This document shows, one piece after another, positions 7,032-13,065 of a stretch of 13,065 nucleotides of DNA. The notes beneath the pieces are model-generated. The model was not told the origin of the DNA. It saw only the letters and a list, made by a program, of their open reading frames with translations, and did not search any database. This DNA is from DATCRE01 sp964235605. GTDB taxonomy: Bacteria > Bacteroidota > Bacteroidia > Cytophagales > Cyclobacteriaceae. Where the stretch lies: positions 1 through 13,065 of the forward strand of contig CAXSCR010000086.1 of NCBI GenBank assembly GCA_964235605.1, written 5' to 3'. A program made the position numbers and the translations under genes. Each line of letters begins with the position of its first letter. The stretch's first letter is position 1.

Positions 7032-8254
7032 CGGAGAAAAAGAAAACAGGATTCGAAGCGCTGGCAAGTAAAACCAGCCTCTATCCGCAAGAGCAAATGC
7101 TAGAAGTGAGGAAACGCAGGCATTGTTTCTTTATCGGTTTACCGAAAGAAATTTCCCTACAAGAGAACCGCATCAGTCTTACACCTGATGCAGTGGCTTT
7201 GTTAATTAACAATGGCCATGAGGTTTGGGTGGAAGCCAAGGCCGGTCTTGGGTCAAAGTTTACAGACAACCAATACAGCGACGCAGGTGCTAAGATTGTC
7301 TACTCACCTCAAGAAGTTTATAAGGCTGATGTGGTGCTTAAAATTGAACCTCCTACACTAGAGGAAATTGAATACATGCATCAAGGTCAGGCGCTTATTT
7401 CTGCACTGCAACTTGGTCATCTAAAAGTCGATTGCATTCAGGCGCTACTGAAGAAAAAAATAACTGCGCTTGCTTATGAATTCATAGAAGACAAAGTAGG
7501 CGGCATGCCCATCATTAGGGCAATGAGTGAAATAGCAGGAAGTTCTGTGTTATTAATTGCATCTGAATATTTAAGTACAGCAAATAATGGCAAGGGTGTT
7601 ATTCTAGGAGGAATTACCGGTGTGCCACCAACAAAAGTAGTTGTGATAGGTGCCGGAACTATTGCAGAGTATGCACTACGCGCGGCTTTAGGATTAGGTG
7701 CAGATGTGCAGGTTTTCGATAATCACCTATACAAACTAAGACGCATTAAACATTTACTCGGACAACAAATTTATACTTCTACCATTGATACAATTACCCT
7801 TAGTGAAACACTGAAGACTGCCGATGTTGTGATTGGTGCTTTACGTGCTGAGAAGGGGAGACCCAGACATGTAATAACAGAGGAGATGGTAATGCAAATG
7901 AAACCAGATTCTTTGATTATTGATTTAAGTATAGATCAGGGCGGATGCGTTGAAACATCTGAAATCACTACGTTAAGCAAACCTGTTTTTAGAAAGCATG
8001 GCGTTATTCATTATTGTGTTCCGAATGTAGCATCACGTGTTGCACATACTGCTACGAACGCGTTAAGTAATATCTTCACACCTACAATTTTACGCGCTGC
8101 CGAAGAAGGTGGCATTGAAGCCATGATCTTCTCGCATAAGTGGTTTATGAGAGGGGTGTATACGTATAAAGGCGGATTAACCAATGAACATGTAGCCCAT
8201 AAATTCGGACTCAAACATAAAAATATAGAGTTGCTAATGGCAGCAAGATTTTAG
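7028..8254 (+). CDS. Alanine dehydrogenase-like NAD(P)-binding protein (Ald/PNT-alpha superfamily)
   Basis: This 408-residue protein belongs to the alanine dehydrogenase / transhydrogenase alpha superfamily. Ald interconverts alanine and pyruvate plus ammonia with NAD. Compared with Mycobacterium tuberculosis Ald (alignment by eye), Arg48 matches Arg15, Lys105 matches Lys75, Asp303 (in SIDQGGC) matches Asp270 and Asn333 matches Asn300. The Rossmann loop VIGAGTIAEYA (207-217) is intact, with Asp231 at the ribose-binding position. The catalytic His96 (FLHLA) is replaced by Gln128 (ISALQLG). A charged extension of about 32 residues precedes the first conserved strand (FIGLPKEI). From memory, Gln at this site may be usual in Bacteroidota homologues, so activity on alanine is uncertain. 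The gene overlaps tsaE by ATGA and is followed 8 bases later by a decayed gene. Confidence 0.88.
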   Translation: MTEKKKTGFEALASKTSLYPQEQMLEVRKRRHCFFIGLPKEISLQENRISLTPDAVALLINNGHEVWVEAKAGLGSKFTDNQYSDAGAKIVYSPQEVYKADVVLKIEPPTLEEIEYMHQGQALISALQLGHLKVDCIQALLKKKITALAYEFIEDKVGGMPIIRAMSEIAGSSVLLIASEYLSTANNGKGVILGGITGVPPTKVVVIGAGTIAEYALRAALGLGADVQVFDNHLYKLRRIKHLLGQQIYTSTIDTITLSETLKTADVVIGALRAEKGRPRHVITEEMVMQMKPDSLIIDLSIDQGGCVETSEITTLSKPVFRKHGVIHYCVPNVASRVAHTATNALSNIFTPTILRAAEEGGIEAMIFSHKWFMRGVYTYKGGLTNEHVAHKFGLKHKNIELLMAARF

Positions 8255-8262
8255 AGCCGTTT

Positions 8263-9008
8263 ATGCAAAGGCTAGGACTTCTACTTTTTTCATCTGCTTT
8301 TGTTTTGAGTGATGCAATAATTTTTGCACAAGTTGCCATGCCTAATAATCTCAGGGCTGCAAGTACCATAGATAGAATCTCTGGTTTCCAAGGAAAAACC
8401 GCCCCTGATTTTTTGTATGGAATTCCGTATCCTCCAGGTAAGGTTATTGGTGATACGTATTTAGATGCCAATTGGAAGAACTCAATTATTCAATTGTATG
8501 AGAACGATAAAATAATTGAAGGATATCAAACCCGTTATGATATTCAATTAAATGAGATTGAAGTAAAGAGTGGAAATGATATTAAAGTATCAGAAGGTAA
8601 TATAAAGCAAAAAGCTTCGTATATATTGATAATGACACGAAGTTCATGCATTACTTAATTAATGCAAAAGACTTTAAAAATTCAGACAATGTTCCATTAA
8701 CAGGTTTCTTTGAAGTGCTTGCAGAAGGCACGCTACCTTTATTGTTGAAGACAAAGATCGTAGTAAAAAAGCCTGACTATAATGAAGCATTAAATGTTGG
8801 CCCTCGTGATACCAAGATTTTAGGGAATGAAAAACTTTACTACGCCAAAGTTGATCACGTTTTTGAAGTGCCATCACCCAAAAAAAAAATTCTAGCTTAG
8901 TTTGGCGAAAAGATAGATAAGTTTATCAAAGACAATTCTCTTTCTATAAATAAGTCAGGAGAGCTTGCTACCATTTTTAATAAATACAATTCACTCATCA
9001 AGGGTTGA
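8263..9008 (+). pseudogene. Decayed gene for a secreted protein of about 248 residues (one frameshift, one nonsense codon)
   Basis: The 5' part begins MQRLGLLLFSSAFVLSDA and reads as a signal peptide cleaved near residue 23. It continues as a plausible soluble domain to about codon 113. Near 8601-8615 the frame is lost: the downstream coding frame (SFVYIDNDTKFMHYLINAKD) is offset as if one base were deleted. The second frame is stopped by TAG at 8898-8900, just after an A10 run (8880-8889). The same frame then stays open (FGEKIDKFIKDNSLSI and on) to TGA at 9006-9008, so that TAG looks like a nonsense mutation. The rebuilt protein resembles, from memory, an uncharacterised Cytophagales family found after ald. 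Its function is unknown. Sequencing errors are an alternative, but two independent ones would be needed. Confidence 0.8.
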
Positions 9009-9025
9009 ATGGTTTATAACTTCTT

Positions 9026-9056
9026 CTCAACCTGCTAAAGGTTAGTATTATTTTCC
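9026..9056 (+). terminator. Weak candidate terminator after the porX operon
   Basis: AACCT (9029-9033) and AGGTT (9039-9043) pair across a five-base loop. CT and AG extend the stem beyond a one-base bulge. TATTATTTTCC follows, giving a modest U-rich tail. It lies between the convergent operon and the lipoprotein gene. The stem is short and AT-rich. Confidence 0.35.
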
Positions 9057-9088
9057 TTGTATTAAGGTGGTTTGTAACAGCGACTAAT

Positions 9089-9559
9089 CTACAATTTATT
9101 AAAAGTCAGCCCTGAAAAAATTAATTCGGTTTCGGTCAACTTTGTAATTTTTCCTCTAAGTAGCTCATCACTATCAAAAGTAGTTTCAATGCCATTATCA
9201 ATTCTTGTATCTACAACAATACTTAGACTGTCTTCATTCGAAAAGAGACTCCATGTGCCTTTTAAATTTGCAAAGTCCGTGCAACATCCTGTACAGTCGT
9301 CACCTTCAGTTATAATTCCATTATTGAATTCAAATGAATGGTCCTTACTAAACATCCATTTATTATCTGTATTTATTGGACTCGTTGATTTACATGTTTC
9401 GTGCTCTTCGTCCGCATCAAAAATGCTGCTGGTTATATTCCAGCTTTTGGTAGAATTCCCTGTCAACAATTCTTCTCTAGAAGGACTTTTAGCCTCCTTA
9501 TCGTTACAAGCGTAACTACCAATAAGAAGTGCTATTAGGTATAGTGCTTTGTTTTTCAT
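9089..9559 (-). CDS. Small lipoprotein, lipocalin-like, function unknown
   Basis: This 156-residue protein has a short basic N-terminus, a hydrophobic segment (5-17) and a lipobox ending at Cys18 (GSYAC), so it should be lipidated by Lgt and cleaved by signal peptidase II. The residues after Cys are NDKE. Acidic residues near this position can act as a surface-export signal in some Bacteroidota, but this is only suggestive here. The mature part opens with LLTGNSTKSWNITS, a start typical of small lipocalin-like lipoproteins in this phylum, where a Trp follows a strand (recognised from memory). It is followed by alternating beta-type stretches such as KGTWSLFSNEDSLSI. A CxxCC cluster (DDCTGCC) and a further Cys at CKST could form disulfides. 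There is no type IX C-terminal domain. It lies 82 bases after valS on the same strand, and I see no clear promoter of its own. Confidence 0.82.
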   Translation of the reverse strand: MKNKALYLIALLIGSYACNDKEAKSPSREELLTGNSTKSWNITSSIFDADEEHETCKSTSPINTDNKWMFSKDHSFEFNNGIITEGDDCTGCCTDFANLKGTWSLFSNEDSLSIVVDTRIDNGIETTFDSDELLRGKITKLTETELIFSGLTFNKL

Positions 9560-9641
9560 ATAAATAATTTCTTGATTCTATTTCAAATTAATTAAATCTG
9601 TAGACAATTCCTTGCCTTTTAAGAAGTATAACTTGCCACTC

Positions 9642-12263
9642 CTAAAGCCTACCAAGACTTTCTGCCAATGATTTAATCTTTGCCTCTGCGTCGGCTCGCT
9701 TTTTACGCTCAATCTCAACAACCTGCGCAGGTGCACTGTTTACAAATTTTTCATTCTCTAATTTCTTGTTGACAGAAACAACAAAACCACGCTGGTAGTC
9801 AAGTTCTTTTAGAATAGCTGCACGTTCTTTCGCAGCATCAACTTTTCCTTCTAGTGGAATAAAGAACTCTGTTGACTTAACAATAAAGCCCGTACCATTC
9901 GAACTACTTTGTTCATTGATAAAAGAAATATCGCTCAAATTCGAAAGTTTTTTAATCACCGACCAAAATGATTTGATAGATGATTTACCACTTTCTTTTA
10001 CCTGAAGTTTTAAAGCTTCTTTAGGAGATAAGTTTTTGCTGTTACGTGTATTTCTTATTTCTGTTATGATATCAAATGAGAATTGGGCTTCGTCAAGAAT
10101 AGCATCATTTATGCTTCCTGATTTTGGCCAAGCAGCAACGATGATACAATCTTTCTCACTGCGATCATTCAATTCATGCCACAACTCTTCTGTAATAAAA
10201 GGCATGAAAGGATGAAGAATTTTTAAAATACTTTCAAAGAAGCCTACCGTTTTATTATAAGTAATTTCATCAATAGGTTTTTCAAATGCTGGCTTAATCA
10301 TTTCAAGGTACCATGCACAGAAGTCATCCCACACAAGTTTATAAACTGCATGCAATGCATCAGACATCCTGAATTTTGTAAAGTAATCATCAAGATCTAT
10401 AAGTGCTTGGTTCAGTTTTGCCTCAAACCATTCAATAGCTACTTTATTTTCTTCCGGCATTGTAGGCGACTGATATGTATTCCACCCCTTAACTAATCTG
10501 AAGGCATTCCATATCTTGTTTGAAAAATTTCTTCCCTGCTCAATCAGTTTCTCATCATACAATAAATCGTTACCTGCTGGTGCGCTGAATAACATTCCTG
10601 TTCGTACAGCATCTGCACCAAAGTTGGCAATCAGATCTAACGGATCAGGTGAGTTGCCAAGGGACTTAGACATTTTTCTTCCTTGCTTGTCACGCACAAT
10701 ACCTGTGAGGTAAACATTTTTAAACGGCATTTGACCACGGTACTCATAACCCGCAATGATCATACGCGCTACCCAGAAGAAAAGAATTTCGGGTGCTGTT
10801 ACGAGATCGTTGGTAGGGTAGTAGTAGTTAATGTCTTTGTTGTTTGGATCTTTAAATCCATCGAACACAGAGATCGGCCACAGCCAGGAAGAGAACCATG
10901 TATCAAGAACATCTTCATCTTGTTTAATTTCAGCTATCGTTATTTTTGAACTTTGAATCTTAAACTTTTCAATAGCCTCTTCTTTCGTTTTAGCGACAAC
11001 GTAATTTCCTTCACTGTCATACCAGGCCGGAATGCGTTGGCCCCACCAGAGTTGTCTGGAGATACACCAATCGCGTACATTCTCCATCCAATGGCTGTAC
11101 GTATTTTTAAACTTAGGCGGAATGAGTCTTATGTTATCATTCATCACATTCTCCAATGCGGGCTTTGTGATTTTTTTCATCTCTATAAACCACTGCAGAG
11201 AAAGGCGTGGTTCAATTACAGCGTCTGTACGTTCTGAGAATCCAACATTACTCGTATAGTCTTCTGCTTTTACTAAAAATTCTTTTGCCTCTAATTCCTT
11301 CGCAATTTTTTTACGGGCAATGAAACGATCTTCGCCAACGTAAATCTGTGCTTTTTCATTTAGGGTTCCATCTTCATTTAAGATGTCAATTACTTGAAGG
11401 CTGTGTTTTTTACCCAAGTCATAATCGTTCATGTCATGAGCAGGCGTTACTTTTAAACAACCCGTTCCAAAATCCATAGCTACATACTCATCTTCAATGA
11501 TGGGTATTGAACGATTGATTAAAGGAATAACAGCACGCTTGCCTTTTAAATGTTTGTAACGCTCATCATTGGGATTAACACAAATTGCACTATCAGCCAT
11601 GATGGTCTCAGGGCGAACTGTGGCAATAGTTAAGTAATCGTTCGTGCCTTCAATCTGATACCGTATATGATAAAATTTAGTTTGAACATCTTTGTAATTT
11701 ACTTCATCATCAGATAATGCAGTCTTGCCTGCAGGGTCCCAATTAACCATTCGAAGACCTCGGTAGATATACTCCTTTTTATGAAGGTCAATAAACACAT
11801 CAATAACAGCTTCAGAGAGATCAGGCTCCATGGTGAATCGCGTGCGTTCCCAATCGCAAGAAGCACCCAATTTTTTTAATTGTTCTAGAATAATGCCGCC
11901 ATACTTTTCTTTCCACTCCCAGGCATACTTCAAAAATTCATCGCGACTTAAATCCGATTTTTTTATACCACGTTCGCGCAACATAGCTACAACTTTTGCT
12001 TCCGTTGCTATAGAGGCATGGTCGGTACCAGGAACCCAACAAGCTTCCTTGCCATCCATCCGTGCTTTACGAATCAAGATATCCTGAATGGTATTATTTA
12101 ACATATGCCCCATGTGAAGCACACCTGTTACGTTTGGCGGAGGGATAACAATGCTGTAAGCTTCTTTGTCAGGATTTGGTTCTGAATGGAAGAAACCTTT
12201 GTCCATCCAGTACTTATACCATTTATCTTCTACTTCTGCGGGATTGTATTTTGTTGAAAGCAT
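9642..12263 (-). CDS. valS: Valyl-tRNA synthetase
   Basis: ValS charges tRNA-Val in the cytoplasm and edits misactivated Thr. The product is 873 residues, a normal length for the bacterial form. The class I HIGH signature is HMGH at 50-53, within PPPNVTGVLHMGH. The KMSKS loop is exact at 530-534. The editing (CP1) domain lies between, with TVRPETIMADSAICVNP and the GTGCLKVTPAHDMND segment containing the conserved TPAHD. DWCISRQLWWGQRIPAW follows the editing domain as in other ValS proteins. The anticodon-binding helical domain begins near residue 600. The last 65-70 residues form the lysine-rich coiled-coil tRNA arm. The ATG at 12261-12263 has AAAGGA directly before it, too close for a classic Shine-Dalgarno. 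A nine-copy heptamer array begins 10 bases upstream of the start. Confidence 0.98.
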   Translation of the reverse strand: MLSTKYNPAEVEDKWYKYWMDKGFFHSEPNPDKEAYSIVIPPPNVTGVLHMGHMLNNTIQDILIRKARMDGKEACWVPGTDHASIATEAKVVAMLRERGIKKSDLSRDEFLKYAWEWKEKYGGIILEQLKKLGASCDWERTRFTMEPDLSEAVIDVFIDLHKKEYIYRGLRMVNWDPAGKTALSDDEVNYKDVQTKFYHIRYQIEGTNDYLTIATVRPETIMADSAICVNPNDERYKHLKGKRAVIPLINRSIPIIEDEYVAMDFGTGCLKVTPAHDMNDYDLGKKHSLQVIDILNEDGTLNEKAQIYVGEDRFIARKKIAKELEAKEFLVKAEDYTSNVGFSERTDAVIEPRLSLQWFIEMKKITKPALENVMNDNIRLIPPKFKNTYSHWMENVRDWCISRQLWWGQRIPAWYDSEGNYVVAKTKEEAIEKFKIQSSKITIAEIKQDEDVLDTWFSSWLWPISVFDGFKDPNNKDINYYYPTNDLVTAPEILFFWVARMIIAGYEYRGQMPFKNVYLTGIVRDKQGRKMSKSLGNSPDPLDLIANFGADAVRTGMLFSAPAGNDLLYDEKLIEQGRNFSNKIWNAFRLVKGWNTYQSPTMPEENKVAIEWFEAKLNQALIDLDDYFTKFRMSDALHAVYKLVWDDFCAWYLEMIKPAFEKPIDEITYNKTVGFFESILKILHPFMPFITEELWHELNDRSEKDCIIVAAWPKSGSINDAILDEAQFSFDIITEIRNTRNSKNLSPKEALKLQVKESGKSSIKSFWSVIKKLSNLSDISFINEQSSSNGTGFIVKSTEFFIPLEGKVDAAKERAAILKELDYQRGFVVSVNKKLENEKFVNSAPAQVVEIERKKRADAEAKIKSLAESLGRL

Positions 12264-12273
12264 TCCTTTGTTC

Positions 12274-12336
12274 GTTATCCGTTATCGGTTAATAGTTATC
12301 AGTTAATAGTTATCAGTTATTGGTTAATAGTTATCC
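12274..12336. repeat. Nine-copy degenerate heptamer array (GTTAnnn) in the valS leader
   Basis: Nine consecutive 7-base units, without a single slip in register, read GTTATCC, GTTATCG, GTTAATA, GTTATCA, GTTAATA, GTTATCA, GTTATTG, GTTAATA and GTTATCC. The unit GTTAATA is the exact complement of the array at 1-49. The array lies between the valS ATG and a possible -7 box at 12372-12379, so it would be transcribed in the leader. Confidence 0.93.
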
Positions 12337-12371
12337 GTCTACACTATAACATGTAGGATACAACTAAATCG

Positions 12372-12379
12372 CAAAAATA
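12372..12379 (-). promoter_or_regulatory. Possible -7 box for valS
   Basis: TATTTTTG on the minus strand fits TAnnTTTG. No matching -33 TTTG is seen. A transcript from here would have a leader of about 100 bases spanning the whole heptamer array. Confidence 0.28.
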
Positions 12380-12414
12380 ATGAAATTGAATGAATAGCTT
12401 ATTAAATTAAAATG

Positions 12415-12523
12415 TTGGGCGTGCGGGCGCGCTATCCACTCCAACTCCGGCCATCACACAAGCCCACGCACTTCGGGGTTTCCGCTGCTATCGCTCACGC
12501 AAAACTCCGTCCCTACAGCCCAA
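12415..12523. repeat. GC-rich dispersed repeat of about 105 bases bounded by TTGGGC / GCCCAA
   Basis: This block is much richer in GC than its AT-rich surroundings. It starts TTGGGCGTGC and ends CTACAGCCCAA, giving six-base inverted ends. Inside, GCTATCCACTCCAACTCCG and GCTATCGCTCACGCAAAACTCCG are diverged direct copies. GTGCGGGC (12421-12428) can pair with GCCCACGCAC (12462-12471) across a two-base bulge. It closely resembles, from memory, a dispersed intergenic repeat of Bacteroidota with a GCTATCCGCT...CTGCTATC.CTCACGC pattern. No open frame is visible. Confidence 0.7.
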
Positions 12524-12637
12524 TGTCATTAAGTTAAGGGCGTGAAAAAAACGTTATATCATGTTGAGGTGTCTAAATCTTAAAACCATCAAGGGCCTGC
12601 GTCCCACGATAGCCGTATCTAACAAAATCCCGTAGGG
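12521..12637 (+). repeat. Tandem composite repeat, unit 1
   Basis: The unit opens with CAATGTCATTAAGTTAAG and closes with AAAATCCCGTAGGG. Its inner part, GGCGTGAAAAAAACGT, TATCATGTTGAGG and TAAATCTTAAAACCAT, is shared with unit 3, 240 bases downstream. It is non-coding. Confidence 0.75.
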
Positions 12638-12760
12638 CAATGTCATTAAGTTAAGTGATTATTTGAAAGCAGTTAAGTTTGTAAAAGCTTACTCTTGACT
12701 GAACATTATCGCCTCGTCCTATATCTTTCACTAGCCATCACCATAACAAAATCCCGTGGG
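12638..12760 (+). repeat. Tandem composite repeat, unit 2 (diverged core)
   Basis: The opening CAATGTCATTAAGTTAAG is identical to unit 1, 117 bases earlier. The end, ATAACAAAATCCCGTGGG, matches the ends of units 1 and 3. The middle (about 12656-12735) is different from both. Replacement or decay of the core is likely. Confidence 0.7.
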
Positions 12761-12889
12761 TAATCTCATTGAGTTAGAGGCGTGAAAAACGTCTGGTATC
12801 ATGTTTTGAGGGGTTAAATCTTAAAACCATATTTAAGGTCTGTGCCGTGCTATCACCATAGCTGTATCCCAGCAAAATCCCGGAGGGAT
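12761..12889 (+). repeat. Tandem composite repeat, unit 3
   Basis: The unit opens with TAATCTCATTGAGTTAGA, a variant of the opening of units 1 and 2. It repeats the unit 1 core (GGCGTGAAAAACGTC, TATCATGTTTTGAGG, TTAAATCTTAAAACCAT) and ends in the first full REP-like hairpin (12875-12894). Confidence 0.75.
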
Positions 12890-12894
12890 GATAT
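12875..12894 (+). repeat. REP-like hairpin 1, forward
   Basis: ATCCC-GGA-GGGAT forms a five-pair stem with a three-base loop, followed by GATAT. The consensus of the four copies is AARTCCC-GTA-GGGAYGRTAT. Confidence 0.75.
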
Positions 12895-12924
12895 ATGGGT
12901 AGATAATATTATTATAACGAAAAC

Positions 12925-12944
12925 AAGTGCCGTAGGTACGATAT
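12925..12944 (+). repeat. REP-like hairpin 2, forward
   Basis: GTGCC-GTA-GGTAC forms a five-pair stem including one G.T wobble, followed by GATAT. It is separated by two bases (AT) from its inverted partner, hairpin 3. Confidence 0.75.
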
Positions 12945-12946
12945 AT

Positions 12947-12966
12947 ATACCGTCCCTACAGGACTT
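12947..12966 (-). repeat. REP-like hairpin 3, reverse
   Basis: Its reverse complement, AAGTCCTGTAGGGACGGTAT, agrees with hairpin 2 at 16 of 20 positions. The stem GTCC/GGAC is kept. Together hairpins 2 and 3 form one 42-base imperfect palindrome. Confidence 0.75.
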
Positions 12967-12994
12967 ATATTTCTATAAAATTCATGCTACCAAT

Positions 12995-13014
12995 ATACCG
13001 TCCCTCTGGGACTT
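12995..13014 (-). repeat. REP-like hairpin 4, reverse
   Basis: GTCCC-TCT-GGGAC forms a perfect five-pair stem. The reverse complement reads AAGTCCCAGAGGGACGGTAT, the same family as hairpins 1-3, and is the outer inverted partner of hairpin 1. The remaining bases to the window end (13015-13065) show nothing recognisable. Confidence 0.75.
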
Positions 13015-13065
13015 TGTGATCTTAGGTTCAGTTATGGTTAGACATGGACCGAGGTGGGAGAATGT

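Noticed and set aside
8880..8889. Programmed slippage on the A10 run
   Set aside because: Both shifted frames stop within a few codons, while the original frame is the one that continues after the TAG. Slippage would not rescue the protein.
8646..8900. Separate small gene of 84 residues downstream of the first fragment
   Set aside because: The frame is open upstream of its Met back to 8601 with coding-like content, and stays open past its stop to 9008, so it is a piece of one broken gene.
10683..10949. Plus-strand open frames inside valS (also 10953-11259 and 11830-12087)
   Set aside because: They are shadows of the conserved valS frame and show no family motifs.
12521..12889. CRISPR array
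   Set aside because: Repeat spacing is 117-126 bases, the repeated parts are longer than the unique parts, and repeats are imperfect. No cas gene is present.
12264..13065. tRNA or other structured RNA gene in the repeat-rich end
   Set aside because: No cloverleaf, T-loop consensus or CCA-type end could be found by eye. The hairpins present are explained as REP-like repeats.

Overview
The window looks like chromosomal DNA from a Bacteroidota bacterium, most likely of the Cytophagales type. The evidence is a fused LpxC-FabZ lipid A enzyme, a PorX-type response regulator with a C-terminal PglZ domain, matches to the Bacteroidota -7 promoter box TAnnTTTG, weak or absent Shine-Dalgarno sites, and REP-like and heptamer repeats between genes. 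The genus cannot be fixed from sequence alone.

Layout. Positions 1-4804 hold a minus-strand block, read from right to left: a COG1078-type HD phosphohydrolase (TTG start), lpxD, lpxC-fabZ and lpxA. The last three make the early UDP-acyl-GlcN intermediates of lipid A, and the FabZ half supplies beta-hydroxyacyl-ACP dehydration for fatty acid synthesis. LpxC-FabZ and LpxA overlap by ATGA. Positions 5039-9008 hold a plus-strand, tightly overlapping operon: porX, tsaE, an alanine dehydrogenase-like gene, and a decayed secreted-protein gene carrying a frameshift and a nonsense codon. Positions 9089-12263 are minus-strand again: a small lipoprotein and valS (valyl-tRNA synthetase).

Positions 12264-13065 contain no gene but are dense in repeats: a heptamer array in the valS leader, a dispersed GC-rich repeat of about 105 bases, three tandem units of about 120 bases, and four REP-like hairpins arranged forward-forward-reverse-reverse.

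The genes themselves are mostly conserved housekeeping or envelope functions. PorX implies a type IX secretion system elsewhere in the genome. The least explained signal is the non-coding DNA. Heptamer repeats of the GTTAnnn type sit at several gene borders (lpxA stop, both sides of the HD-lpxD gap, valS start). A different heptamer lies ahead of porX. A perfect 10-base inverted repeat brackets the HD-lpxD spacer. I did not find a clear new defence or biosynthetic system.
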